A DNA stretch of 64,000 nt from contig JARYHS010009186.1 of NCBI GenBank assembly GCA_031002005.1, positions 106,490,829-106,554,828 of the forward strand. The letters run 5' to 3'. The stretch is from Vandiemenella viatica. Its lineage: Eukaryota; Arthropoda; Insecta; Orthoptera; Morabidae. The notes under the pieces are model-generated. The model saw only the letters and a program-made list of their open reading frames with translations, was not told the origin of the DNA and did not search any database. The translations under genes were made by a program, and so were the position numbers. Each line of letters begins with the position of its first letter. The first letter of the stretch is position 1. Below are positions 13,052 to 24,042 of this stretch, one piece after another.

Positions 13052-13779
13052 TGTAACAGCCCTAATACCTGAATTTTGAATAGCATTGTACTGTATGAAG
13101 TATTTGTAGTGAGCTAATGTTTGGGTGACAGTGCTTTGATATGTTTGTTTTGTAATTTCTTGTAAATCAGTGTATATAGACTTTGTGTTAGGTAAGAAAA
13201 TTATTCAAAGGCCATTTAATATGTTTAAGAACCGAATGATGCAAGAGAATTTCTTAAATGTTTGTAATTCCATGTATTAATGTAAGTTACGATGTCTACA
13301 GGACAATTTTCTACCGTTTGAAAGGATTTCTGTAAATAATTTTGTATTTAAGTATCTATAATTACCATTTCTGATCATTTTGTAATGTTGTTAATTAATT
13401 TTGTATTAATTCCGATTGTTTTTAATATGTTAGATTGTTTGAGTGATTGTTAATGATCGAGAAATATCGGGCGGATGCCTTTGAAGAATTCTCGTAATTT
13501 CGATAAAGACTATATAAACAGATCGCCTGGACAGAGACATTCATTCAGTTAGTAAGTCAGTTTAGTTGACAGTATTCAGTGTTACAGAGAGTTTCAATCA
13601 TTCAGTTGAGTTCACAGAGAGTTTCTTTGCGACTGTGCATCTCTGTATTGTACCTATACTAGTGAATATCGCTGACTTGTTGTTTGGATCACAATAAAAC
13701 AGACATCTTCAAACATAACCTGTTTGGTGGATTTTTTAATTAATTAATCAGTATTTAAACCACCATAAGAACCCTAACA
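13052..13779 (+). mobile_element. Solo LTR, copy 1 (728 bp)
   Basis: It begins TGTAACAGCCC and ends CCCTAACA, the TG...CA form of LTRs. It is flanked by a direct GTAT on both sides (13048-13051 and 13780-13783), a 4-bp target duplication. Inside are a TATA box (TATATAAA, 13511-13518), then AATAAA at 13693-13698, which is the expected U3-R-U5 order. No gag or pol frame adjoins, so this is a solo LTR left by recombination between the two ends of an LTR retrotransposon. A 4-bp duplication fits Gypsy-type elements, but the superfamily is not proven. Confidence 0.8.
13511..13518 (+). promoter_or_regulatory. TATA box of the solo LTR
   Basis: TATATAAA lies about 180 bp upstream of the LTR's AATAAA. 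It aligns with TATATAAA at the same relative place in the minus-strand copy (19869-19876), so it is a conserved family feature rather than chance. Confidence 0.65.
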
Positions 13780-13783
13780 GTAT

Positions 13784-14247
13784 GATGCACATGAAAAGGT
13801 GCTAAAATAAGCAAATTGCTTTCTGCAGTTTAAGAGACCGGCAACCAAGCCTACTGTTGCGGCTGGCCGGCTGCCTATGCGAGGTCCGGCAGGCTGTTGA
13901 CCACCCAGGACCACCACTGTGTTACGTCAGCAACCGGCACAGAGAACTCAACTGTCTCTTCGTTCAATTAAAGCAGCACACAGCACCTTATGATCAGTTA
14001 AGTAAATCACCGATTGCTTATGGTGACGACCAAGCCTGACGCTGATTCACGCTGCTTTACAGCATAAAGGGAAACGTGATACAGAAAATAGTTATCAACA
14101 AGAAATATGTAGGACTAAACTCACCGAACGCTATTACGTCAGATTCTCACTCATTGAAATTACGTACCTGGAACAGAAAGAAAATACTATTAGTTTTCTA
14201 AAAAAAATTAGCGATATTTTACTTTTCAAAGTAGACAGATTGTTATA
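13784..14247. other. Unassigned segment
   Basis: A GC-richer patch at 13830-14040 carries a 60-codon plus-strand frame with no recognised domain. Nothing else was recognised. Confidence 0.4.
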
Positions 14248-14625
14248 CGGGGTGATTAAAAAAAAAGTTGTCAAAATGACATGGTAGATCTGTCATACAA
14301 TAAGGATCAAAAATCGCATAGGAACAGAGGTCGCAAACGCCTGTAGAGGGCGCTAGAGCCACGAGAGGCATGGCCACCACGATCACCAGAACTGTCTTCC
14401 TTGGATTTTTTTCTTGTGGGGATTTTTAAAATGACTTGTGTATGAAACACCAGTTGAAACGCCGGAAGACTTGGTAGGAAGAATCGTTGCGGCAGCCGGA
14501 TGTGTTCGAGATACACCTGGTATCTTTGAGAAGGTGCGCCTTTCCAAGCAACGGAGATGCCGGGCTTGTCTCGATGCACCTGGCAAAAACTGTTATTATA
14601 TGCAAAGTAACTTGAAATAACAAAT
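14248..14625 (+). pseudogene. Mariner-superfamily transposase, C-terminal relic
   Basis: The plus strand reads WPPRSPELSSLDFFL, then after a one-base shift FLWGFLK, a stop, and LVYETPVETPEDLVGRI followed by a region ending RRCRACLDA. This matches the C-terminal part of Tc1/mariner-type DDE transposases, where PRSPDL.PLDF.LWG holds the last catalytic Asp. Here that residue is Glu (14389-14391). The frameshift and stop show it is dead. 'GGGGTGATTAAAA' at 14249 may be a decayed terminal repeat, but no matching end was found. It belongs to a different subfamily from the 46.5 and 49.9 kb elements. Confidence 0.7.
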
Positions 14626-14728
14626 TTTTCTAGTATTGCTCGAAACTTAGAAACTGTATTACATGTGTTTTTAGCATTTTCTGTTTCAGTATAGGATATG
14701 ACTGATATTAGGGACAAAATTGCAATCT

Positions 14729-14905
14729 AGATTTGGGTTTCCCATGGTTTCCCCAAATCACGCCAGGTGAATGCCGGGATGTTTCCTTCAAAATGCCATG
14801 GCCGAACTCCTTCACGTTCTTTGCTCTCATTCCTTCTTTGTCTCTAATGACGACGACATCATAGAGGCGTAAAACCAAAAGTAAAAAAGAAAATAATAAA
14901 ATGGT
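14729..14905 (+). mobile_element. SINE family 1, 5'-truncated
   Basis: Plus-strand copy. It starts at AGATTTGGGTTTCCC, so the tRNA-like head is missing. It continues through CCAAATCACGCCAGG, GCCATGGCCGAA and the tail, and ends in an A-rich stretch. 5' truncation is normal for retroposed copies. Confidence 0.75.
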
Positions 14906-15553
14906 TTAATATCAACATCTATGATATCAGCTAGCATCTTTATTTTTGAATTAAAAGTATGACAAAATATCTTAATTCTCTACATAAAGAACTCCAAATA
15001 TCTATACCTACAGAAAATTATTTAAAAAATTTTAAACGTGATATCGCTATGGGGACTACCAGACATATAACACTTATTAAATGCCAAAGGCCTATGACAG
15101 CAAGACTGACTGTTACTGGAGCGTCAACAATGGAGCTCCACTTCCTGTTGTTTACTGAACCCTAAAAGGCTCCATTTCTCTATGCAAATTACAGCAATAG
15201 CTAGATAAAAGTAGTAATAGAAAATAATAGGTGCCTACAATCAGGCAAGGAAAAACGTTTTAAGTGAAAAGTGTTTGAAGGTTTACTCTTACAGGTTTGT
15301 AAATTTGTACAAGTGACATAGATGCAGAATACTTCGAGATTTTTATTTTTTAAAGGAAAATCTGTGCTCTTAGAAACCTGACACAGAAAATAGAATCACC
15401 ACTGCGCTTAAGGATAGTGAACCAATGTTGAATGGTCCACATTTTCATACTTGAATATAGATTATTCCTCTCTAATGTTTCATATATACTTGAGGGAAGC
15501 GAAAAAAGGCCTTGCATCGTCAAATATTGCTGAACGTGACTTATTACTACGTA
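14906..15553. other. Anonymous AT-rich DNA
   Basis: Short frames only. Nothing recognised. Confidence 0.45.
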
Positions 15554-15562
15554 AATCTTTCC

Positions 15563-15797
15563 TTTTTTTGCTTTTCGCCTCGTCGACGTCGAGGTCATTA
15601 GAGGCGGGATGGGACTGGGTATAAGGAACGGGAAGGAATTCGGCCATGGCCTTTTTGAAGGAAGCATCCCGGCATTCGCCCGGAGTGATTTGGGGAAACC
15701 ATGGAAAACCCAAATCTGGATGCCCGGACGGGGATTCGAACCCGCGTCCTCCCAAATGCGAGGCCAGAACGTTACCCGCTGACCACCCACGCTCGGT
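15563..15797 (-). mobile_element. SINE family 1, full-length, with target duplication
   Basis: One of the best preserved copies. In plus-strand order it has a T-rich tract, CCTCGTCGACGTCGAGGTC, GGAATTCGGCCATGGCC, GGGGAAACCATGGAAAACCC, box B as GGGATTCGAACCC (15731-15743) and the head end CACGCTCGG. AATCTTTCC is repeated directly at 15554-15562 and 15798-15806, a 9-bp target duplication. Confidence 0.85.
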
Positions 15798-15806
15798 AAT
15801 CTTTCC

Positions 15807-17785
15807 AATTCTGTACTACGAGCAAGTAAAGATGAAAGTCAGTTTTTTTATAGATTACTTTCAAATTTATCCAAGAAGGAACAAATCATGAACTAAAATT
15901 GAAAGAAACCATTATAATCCTTCTCTGTAATTAAACACAGCACGAAATGAAACCAACGTCTTAGGAATTATTATGTCTGACTTTTATTTAATATTTTGAT
16001 TTGTGTGGTTTATAGTACACACAGATTGAAATCCTTACTCTGTATGAAGAGGTCTTGTTTATGCAGAGAAATCGCTACAGGATCCACTGTTTCGCGCTGC
16101 TGAATCAGTGGTAATAGTAACGTACATTGTTAAAATATAGGGAGTTTTAAGAAAAGTTAACGTAATTTCTATCTCTGTCAAAGCGTGTTATGTTCAAATT
16201 AAGCACGCCAGGAGATAAAATTTTTCACTTAGCTACATGTCCTCTTATAAGTAATGCGCTTGCCACAATACGATAGAGGTGCAGTCAATGGCGAATCTTT
16301 CGTTTCGGCGGCAGAAATATCATCAAAGGTCTTCCAGTAAATAAAACCATAAGCATATCTAGTGAAATGGCACAAGTGGAGAACTGGAAATCAACAAACG
16401 TGAATGAACGACGACTAAAACATTTCGAAAAAAAAAAAAGAAATACTCCTGTGCGTTCCTTAGCATTTAGGTTAAGATGATAGTTAATCAGATTTCAATT
16501 TCGTAGGGCATGTGAAGGATCGCTTGCTCGATTAGGGCTACGGCTAACTAACTTCTCCATTCATCCATTAAATTTCTCCAGTTACTCCATCATGGAAATA
16601 GAGTAAAGGAAGAAAAAATTTTAAATTGAGCCTCAAATGAAATTACATATTCAATGGCAGTACAGTTCATCTGACGAAGGCCTTGTTGACTAATCACCGC
16701 TTTACTGTTTCTTATCCATCGTAAATGCTGAACTATTCACGATACCAATCAGCTAAGAAGAAAATCTCTTGTGAGATCACTGCAAGATATGAGAATTACT
16801 ACCATAAATAAAGCACTTCGACATGAGCTGTCTATAGCACCATAAACGACGAGTATAAGACAGATGGACAAGAAGTAGTGATGGACGTATCGCTTTGCCG
16901 CCAGTGGTTGGCGTTATCGCAGAAGTGACCGCACTCTTGGCGTTTGGCAACGCATTGGCTTGCTCCGAGTTCTCCTTTTCTGTGGCCAGTGGTATTAATT
17001 AGGTCCAAACTGGACGATCAACAAGTAGCTGTCTGGGTCTCGAAATAAATCAATCTCTCTGACGTCTTGGACCGGCACAGTTTCGGCAAATCTGGACCAA
17101 GAAAAACAACGCCCACGAGATTTATACGTCGCGGGGAGATAAACTCTTATCATATTTGTCAATGAGCCTAATACGCCGGCAGCAGCAATAAAATATTTAT
17201 AACACGACTTAATGTGGATCTATACCACTCTTTAATGCATAAGAAAGGCAACAAACAGCGAATAATGTATGACGAAAGGAGGATTTGCTTTAAATGCTTG
17301 GGGTACATAATTCCAGAAAACTAAATTCCTTCAAGAGCAAGGTTTGAACTGAAACAGCCAGAACCCTGTTTAACAGAATGAAAGATCTGTTTTGTAATGA
17401 CAACTTCAATCTCTATATGCGCCAAGTAAGGTTAAAAGTTTGATACTGAAGAAAGGGTTAGAGACATTGAGTCTAAAAGCTGCTTCATTGAGGCGACTTG
17501 AAGCCTTAGAAATGTTATCCACAGAAGAATGAATCGAATATATTAGATCGAAGGGATGAAAAGTGCGAAGTATTAAAGAGTGCTTCTCACTCTTATCAAA
17601 CGGTGTAAAACGAAGCATTTAAGTCACATCCTGCGTGGAACTTAATATTACCTGCTACAGCAGGGGGGCAAAGACGAGATAAGTTGAGTTAGACGTAGGA
17701 AAAACTCCTAGAATCAAGTGGGATTAATAGTTTCCAGCATCTGTCCTCCTGTTCGTGGACGGAGAAGCTTTTGCTAAGGTAATCT
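15807..17785. other. Unassigned segment
   Basis: 2 kb without recognised genes or repeats. The longest frame is 70 codons (17406-17618, minus). A GC-richer patch lies at about 16870-17130. Confidence 0.45.
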
Positions 17786-18470
17786 ATCTATATCTATAAA
17801 ACGGAAACCTGGTATATTTGTACCAGAAAATCTTAAAAACTGCTGCGCCGATTTCGATGTGGTTTTCATCGTTTTTAAAGATTAGATTCACAATTGAATT
17901 GTTTGGTATGTCTTATGCTTCTACGTAACATAACGACGGAGCGGTAAATGAAAATCTGAACGTACAGCCTGAAAAAAAAAAAATAAAAAAATATAGCCAT
18001 ATTATCGCATGTAACTTTTACATTCTTAAATTTTGGTTTTCAGCCTTTAAACCCCATACATGGCTATATCGAATGCGAAGAGGAAACTACGTAATGTGTA
18101 AAATATTAATTTTAATAATATAATGAAAAAACCTTTCGATATTTTCTTTGTTTCTTGAAGTTACTATCTGAGGTCGCACTGCTGCAATCTCTGATGTCTG
18201 TGAAATTATATTCGCTTTTGATATTTATTAATGCATATTTGATTGGTTTGAACATGAAAGTGAACTGTTTAAAACCTTCAGTGTAGAAACTTCTGAGAAA
18301 TTTGTTGCTTTTTTAAACTACGGTCTCAGTCCGCCCAGCTACAATCTCTGATGTTTGGAAGTGAATTAAAATCGCTGTTAATAGTAAGTAATGCATATTT
18401 GATGGCTTTTAACATGAACTTGAACTGTTTAAAACCTTTAGTGTTGACATAGTGATATTTTTTTAAATTT
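17786..18470. repeat. Dispersed-repeat-like segment containing a two-unit tandem duplication
   Basis: 17786-17880 (tctatctatatctataaaac... then 'gctgcgccgatttcgatgtgg') has the wording of common insect non-autonomous repeat ends; the family is not established. Two units follow with a period of about 157 bp: 'caatctctgatgt' at 18185 recurs at 18342, and each unit continues to 'aatgcatatttgat', 'aacatgaa' and 'gaactgtttaaaacctt'. The function is unknown. Confidence 0.5.
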
Positions 18471-18972
18471 ATTGATGAGCGATTCTGTCTTTACCACACT
18501 CCATGAAAAAAAACATTTTTTGTATTGCTGCATGAATCGCTGTGGTTATTATGATGAAACTTAGTACACATGTTCCTGATATCATGGCTAAAAATATTGC
18601 AGGAATAAATCAACCACAACCCCATCTCTTTTCTGCTACACCGGGGGTTAGCCATTTAAATGCGTATATACGTATAGAAAAATGGAGCGACTGACATGAA
18701 ATTTAATTCACAAGTGCAAAAAACTGATTTCTTTTATGAGCTTCAATATTTACTGTGTGTGCAATTCAACCTAGTTCATACCGGGCAACGCTGGGAACTC
18801 TACTAGTCTTTAATATCTGGCGGACTAGAAGGAGAAAATATCTCTCAACACATAGAACATCCGGCACTGCGGTCTGTCCAGACGACAGTGTGTTTGATCT
18901 TTATGTTCAAGCAAAAAACCACGTTTTCAAATTAGTGACTTGCATCACATTCAGCCATATTTTTTATTTAGT

Positions 18973-19185
18973 TATGACTTCTTGTCAATGTCGAGGTCAT
19001 TAGAGCAAGGAGAGGATATGAGGGGAAGGAAGAAAGGGAAGGATTCTCCATTGATTTAGATGAATCCATTCTAACTTTCATCTGGAGTAATGTCAAGAAA
19101 CAATGGAAAAAAAAACGAAATTTGGATAGCCGGACAGGGATTTGAACCAACGTCCACCCAAATGTAAGATAGAAGCTACCACTTT
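18973..19185 (-). mobile_element. SINE family 1, old diverged copy
   Basis: Minus-strand copy recognisable by 'gtcgaggtcattagag', 'catctggagtaatg', 'aaacaatggaaa', 'ggatagccggacagggatttgaacc' (box B decayed) and 'cacccaaatg'. Divergence from the 15.6 kb copy is high, so this insertion is older. Confidence 0.7.
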
Positions 19186-19663
19186 CCCTCAAGAGTAGCT
19201 TCTAATTGCAAGCCCAATTGAAAGCAGAACGAAGATGCAGTTTTTAGACAATCTTCGTAGCAAAATCTTAAGGTTATCATTACTGGCAGTACAAATAACT
19301 CCATCTGACGAACGTGGGTCGCCGGAAATTAGCACACCAGACGACTTTCTCGGCAGCTGTGTCGAGATCAACGACTTCCAACAACATCCCGACAGTCCTG
19401 GGGTTATCACAGTGGAGCCCGCTTCCTGCTTCACAGATATCTCCAGGGAGGAGGCTGCCACAGTGGAATACTTAACTGCATTCAACATGTGGAGTGACTC
19501 ACTTCAGAACCATAACCAGACGATGAAGAATTGAAAACTCTCCTACGTCAAAGACAGTGGAACACGAAAATAGATGAATGTGGATTGTATAATACAACGG
19601 TGCTAAATAGACAATATTATAGGCAAACAAAACGAATTGTTTTTGCATTACGCTTTATTAGAT
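19186..19663. other. Unassigned segment with overlapping 99-codon frames
   Basis: Frames of 99 codons run on both strands over about 19189-19534. Neither resembles a known family, and only one can be real if either is. The plus frame starts with ATG at 19235 and contains a Ser/Pro-rich stretch. No splice or promoter context makes a gene call possible. Confidence 0.3.
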
Positions 19664-20337
19664 TGTTGGTGGTTTAATCAATATGATAAATAACCAGTCA
19701 ACCATATAGTTCCCTGTAAACTTGCTTTTATTCCGATAAAACACGACATCATCGTTACTGTTTACATGAATACATACAATCCAGCGATTGAATACAACAC
19801 TTCTTCCACAGCAAATTGAGTCGGTGAAAACTTTGCCGAAAAGCTATTTCTCTGTCTCCGATGTTTGCTTTATATAGCTACATCGAAATTTCTAGAACAC
19901 TTCAAAAGCTTCCGCCAGACATTTCAAGAATATTAACAATACTTAAACAATTGAAACATATTAAAAACAATCGGAATTATTACATAATCATTTACAATCA
20001 ATACAAAATGGCCAGAAATGGAAATTAAAGATACTTAAACACAAAATTATTCACAGAAATCATTTTAAACTGTAGCAAATTGTCCTTTAGACATAGTAAC
20101 TTGCCATAATACTTGGAATTACAAACATTTAAGCAATTCTCTTGCACAATTCTGTTCTTTAACATATTAAATGGCCTCAAAAAAATTTCTCTTCATAAAA
20201 CAATGTCTATATACATTAATTTACAGGAAATTGCAAAAACTAACATACCAGATCATATTCAACCAAACTCTAGCTTACTACAAATGCTTCGTAAAATACA
20301 ATTCCATTTAATTTTTGGTTTGAGGGCTTTTAGAACA
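19664..20337 (-). mobile_element. Solo LTR, copy 2 (about 674 bp, minus)
   Basis: Read on the minus strand it aligns along its whole length with the 13.05-13.78 kb LTR: start TGTTCTAAAAGCCCT, 'GGCCATTTAATATG', 'AATTCCGATTGTTTTTAATA', TATATAAA (plus-strand 19869-19876), AATAAA (complement of 19727-19732) and the end AAACCACCAACA. No clean target duplication was found, and no internal coding region adjoins either end. The two copies differ at many sites, so they are separate insertions, not the two ends of one element. Confidence 0.75.
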
Positions 20338-21019
20338 TCCTCTCGCAGAAAGAACTATAATGATCTTTATATTTTTTTTAAAAAATCATGGAAGATCACA
20401 TTTTGCAGCGCTGTTTCTCTTGGGCTAAGACATGGGTGAAAAATACAGGCGAATCCAGAAACCTTTTATTTATTCAAAAATTGTTTTTTTACTAAAACAA
20501 GAAGTTGCGCGTAAACTTATCTGACCCTTAAAAATAATGATAAAAAAACCTTTCTCAATAGCGATGAAAAAATATTTATTTTGGAATAAAGTAATGGCTA
20601 ATCTATGATTTCGGAGAATCTTATGTTATCTGATATTTCACACGATCGGAAATATATTCTCATTGCATGTACAGTACAACGTACTATACATGGTGTTTGC
20701 ATCACATTCTTTTCTTTCTGATTGTTGGAATTACATTTCCACCACACCTAAGTTAGAGATAAAATTCTTCACATCTAATAGCAGATTGTCGCTTATCTTT
20801 GTTTAATGCCAACGTAACAACACAATACTTACAACACAGGAGCTCTTTGAAAATCAAGCAGTTAACTTAATGTCGTCAACTTCCGTTGTGGTGGGAACAA
20901 AAGTAATGATTATTACTGATCACAGAACGTGTATAACATCTATGAAAACAACCAGAGCTAATTTACTGCTTTGTTTCCGACTTTATTTAACGTTCCCACT
21001 GGGCCCATTAGGCATTACA
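20338..21019. other. Unassigned AT-rich segment
   Basis: No recognised coding or repeat content. Its last part may be decayed upstream sequence of the LINE that becomes recognisable at about 21020. Confidence 0.4.
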
Positions 21020-22110
21020 ATCATTTGTAGTGGTAAATCCTGAACACTTCAATCTTAATGCCAACATACATAGCCAGGGGCGGATCCAGGGGGGGGGGCT
21101 AGGGGGCTCAAGCCCCCCCCAAAAGTATCCACCCCCAATATTGTAGTTTTGAGACCTTTTTTTTTTTTTTAGCTCTACGGATTTGAGGCCCGAGGAGGCT
21201 ATAAATACTACCTTTTTCCCGACTCAAGCCCCCCCCCCCCCAAAGCCAAAATCTACTAAAGGCTAGCCCTCTGAACCAAAATTCACTCAAGCCAAGCCCC
21301 CCCAAACCAAAGTCCGCTCGAGCCCCCCCCAAAACAAAATCCTGGATCCGCCCCTGTACATAGCCATAATACTAGGAATAAATATAATATTCACAAGGAT
21401 TACAAATCACTGTCAATTGTACAGAAAGGGATAACATTTACTGGAGCTTCCTTATTTAAGGTCTTGCCAAAAGAAATTAAATGTTATCTACGAAAACCCA
21501 ACTACTTTAAGTTCAAACTGAATGAGTTTCTGCTTCAGAACCCATTTTACTCTGTGAAAGAATTTAATACTATATATTTGGTGTGTGGAAGGGGAAGGTG
21601 ATTGTCCACAATTACTAAAATGATATATGGTTTTTCTTTCTATTGAAACTTTTGACAAATGAAGTGATTACAAAATTCACTCATATATAGTAACTAACAT
21701 GGGATAGCATGTACTCAAAAATGGCTGTGAAAAATTATCATACTTACAGATTTTTAAGTAATTTACTGCTTATGAGTTGTTGGCAATATAATTGATATTG
21801 GTAATAAGTGTGTGTACTCTTCCACATACCGGTAAATAATAACTAACATGATATAATATGTAGTTGTAGATTACAGTTAAACTAATTATGGTAACTGGTT
21901 GGTAAGAAAATAACTGGTTATTAGATGCTGGTAACAATTGCATACACTGTTCCACATATGTAGTAATTAACTCGGGATTGTATTTGTAGATCACAGTGGA
22001 TATTGATTATACTAATGTGTTGTAGCTAACTTGTTATCAATCGTTGGTAATATAATTGAGATTATTAATAAGTGCATGTACTGTTCCACATCCCCGAGAC
22101 TATTCTCACA
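21020..22110 (+). pseudogene. LINE ORF2 C-terminal relic plus 3' tail, split by a MITE
   Basis: Skipping the insert at 21075-21364, the frame reads PEHFNLNANIHS, then HNTRNKYNIHKDY, LSIVQKGITFTGASLF and FLLQNPFYSVKEF. This lines up with the C-terminus of the 28.7 kb LINE (HSFNTRNRNNLHK, LSLVQRGVNYSG, GNSFYSIQEF). So it is the end of the reverse-transcriptase protein of the same clade. The 3' untranslated part (about 21600-22110) contains three diverged copies of a block ending 'actgttccacat', matching 'tttcacatcccagag' in the 28.7 kb LINE. The element is 5'-truncated and cannot make an enzyme. The start is approximate. Confidence 0.75.
21075..21356. mobile_element. hAT-type MITE (282 bp) with perfect 8-bp target duplication
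   Basis: Perfect 16-bp terminal inverted repeats: CAGGGGCGGATCCAGG at the left and CCTGGATCCGCCCCTG at the right. TACATAGC is duplicated directly at 21067-21074 and 21357-21364; an 8-bp duplication is the hAT signature. The inside is C- and G-run rich and has no transposase, so it depends on an element elsewhere. It interrupts the LINE reading frame exactly between His-Ser and the next codon, which proves the order of insertion. Confidence 0.9.
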
Positions 22111-22717
22111 TGGGATCAAAGTGAACATATATATCTATAGATCTATCTATCTAACAGAGAACTACAGGTAAAAACCTTTATATTTTATGAAAATTTGTAT
22201 GTTTTGAATAGTGTCCCATAATCTATTACTAAAAAAATGAACTTATATTTTACATATTAAGCCTAGGCAGTAACAACGCATCAAATCATAAGAGAATGTT
22301 ACTAGTAGGCCTTATTTCTTGGGGATCTTTTGTAGGCTACTGTGTTTGCGACCTCGGATTGGGGACGTCTCTTTTTTCCTTGGGATAAGCCCTGCACTCC
22401 AGCGAGGAGAACAGAGTGGCCGCTGTTCCGTCTCAAATGGCATCAGGATGGAGCTAAACACGGTCTACCGCACGGAACAATCTTGGGTCCTAATATATAG
22501 GTCACAATACCTCCTACTAGCCTCTTATTCTGATTTCCAGTAGTTTATCGAGGAAAGTTTCCTGGATCAAACAAGAATGAAGACAAAAATCAAATTATTA
22601 TCCAACTTCTAATTTAATATCGGACAATCGAGGAGGCTGCTTCTCTAAATCGTGATGAAGCAGCAATAATATCTGTCAAACGTTCCCACATTGAGTGTTT
22701 TATTTTTTATTTTTTTT
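22111..22717. other. Unassigned segment
   Basis: Starts with a TCTA-type short repeat (about 22130-22155). A GC-richer patch at 22330-22500 has a 74-codon frame with no recognised domain. Confidence 0.4.
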
Positions 22718-22836
22718 GAAGCAGTATTAAACAGATAATTGAGGATGTGGGTTGTAAGGGGTATGTAGAGATGAAGAGGTTAGCACAAGATAGGAAGGGA
22801 TGGAGGATTGCATTAAACTGATGACAGCAAAAAAAA
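22718..22836 (+). mobile_element. LINE 3'-end fragment (same family as 27.1 and 35.6 kb)
   Basis: Reads 'cagataattgaggatgtgggttgtaagg...gatggaggattgca...' and ends in A8. It matches the last 110 bp of the elements ending at 27765 and 36170 (protein ITEDVGCKGY...RKGWRIA). Only the extreme 3' end was copied or kept. Confidence 0.75.
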
Positions 22837-23299
22837 GTTGGCTGTCTGTCAGTACTGACATCCTGATACAGACCCCGCTGGTGGTCGGCCTCTGCGTTGT
22901 CCGTAGTGGGAGGTAATGCCGGCAATTATATATTCACGGCTCACTCTTCTACAAAGTGGATTTAGAAATGCTGAATTCACAAACAACTAGATTACCAGTG
23001 CGAAAATTTCGCGAATGAAATACGATGAACAGTGAGGTTGGTGGTTTGTAGAAGGTTGGAAGAAGAACCGCCTCATTTGTAGCAATATTTTTCTCATTTT
23101 ACCTGATGTATGGTATCCTGCAGCTCTCTACTTTAACGTTAACTCCAAAAGCTATCTCTTGCCGGAGGTCAAAGTGTCACACTCAGCTGAAAAAGCTCAC
23201 ACAGATTATCCCTACCTTTGTGATACGTGTTGCTGCTATCTAGTGGTAATGAGATCAATCGTTACCGATGCTAGTGAAGCCTAGTGGTTTAGCTCCGCG
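22837..23299. other. Unassigned segment
   Basis: No recognised gene or repeat. Confidence 0.4.
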
Positions 23300-23440
23300 T
23301 GACCTTGATGTTAAAACTTTTGCCCTTCAAGGGTCGAATTTCGAAAAATTCCTTTCCTAAAATATGCTGTTACCAAAGTGGAGACCTTAATCTTTAAAAT
23401 TATACCTGATTTATTGATTTTGATAAAGTATCAGTTTAAT
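23300..23440. repeat. Inverted copy of the 4.8 kb repeat unit
   Basis: 'aagggtcgaatttcgaaaa' followed by 'attcctttcctaaaat' and 'cctgatttattgatttt' is the reverse complement, with mismatches, of the 4765-4935 unit. It supports the view that the 4.8 kb pair is a dispersed repeat family rather than a local duplication of unique DNA. Confidence 0.55.
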
Positions 23441-23842
23441 AAATAGTTGTTTATTCACGTTCTTAATCTCTCCGATCAAAATAAGAATACCGAAAAATTG
23501 TAATTGTATGTAAAGTTTAATTTTCGTTGAAATCTTACATTTGTAAACTATTCATAATTTTTAAAAGAAAAGGTAACATTTTAGTGTAGTGACCAATTAC
23601 TATTAATAACGGATATTCAAAGCACAATCAATTTTCGAAAATAATTTCTCCTGATGGCTTAGGTATTTGTGCTGGTTTAGTTTATAAGAACACGGAAAGG
23701 CAATAATATTAATAATAAATAATTCAGAATAATTACAGTAGAAGATCAGTGAAAGTGCAGAAAAAAATACCGTTTCCAACTTCCCAGTCATCAACTTCCG
23801 ACACACACTGTAGCAATAAAGTCTGCTAATATGGTTTTCTAT

Positions 23843-24042
23843 CTCGCTGAGGCGGGAAATGACTGGGAGCAAAGAACGGGAAGGAATTCGGCCATGGTAT
23901 TTTGCATGAACCATTTCGACATTCGCCTGTAGCGATTTGGGGAAACCGTGGAAAACACAAATTTGGATGGATGAATGGGGATTTGAACCAGCGTCATCCC
24001 AAATGCGAGGCCAGAACGTTTCCGCTCACCCACCACGCTCGG
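23843..24042 (-). mobile_element. SINE family 1
   Basis: Minus-strand copy with 'gaaggaattcggccatgg', 'cattcgcctgtagcgatttgg', 'ggggatttgaacc' and the head end 'caccacgctcgg'. The tail-end GACGTCGAG block is lost. Confidence 0.75.

Noticed and set aside
15720..15796. tRNA-like boxes as genuine tRNA genes (also at 3.8, 32.4, 37.4, 58.8 and 60.3 kb)
   Set aside because: They are joined to repeated SINE bodies with A-tails and target duplications; no complete cloverleaf with an acceptor stem was apparent.
13052..20337. The two LTRs as the ends of one retrotransposon
   Set aside because: They point in opposite directions, are too diverged, and no gag or pol sequence lies between.
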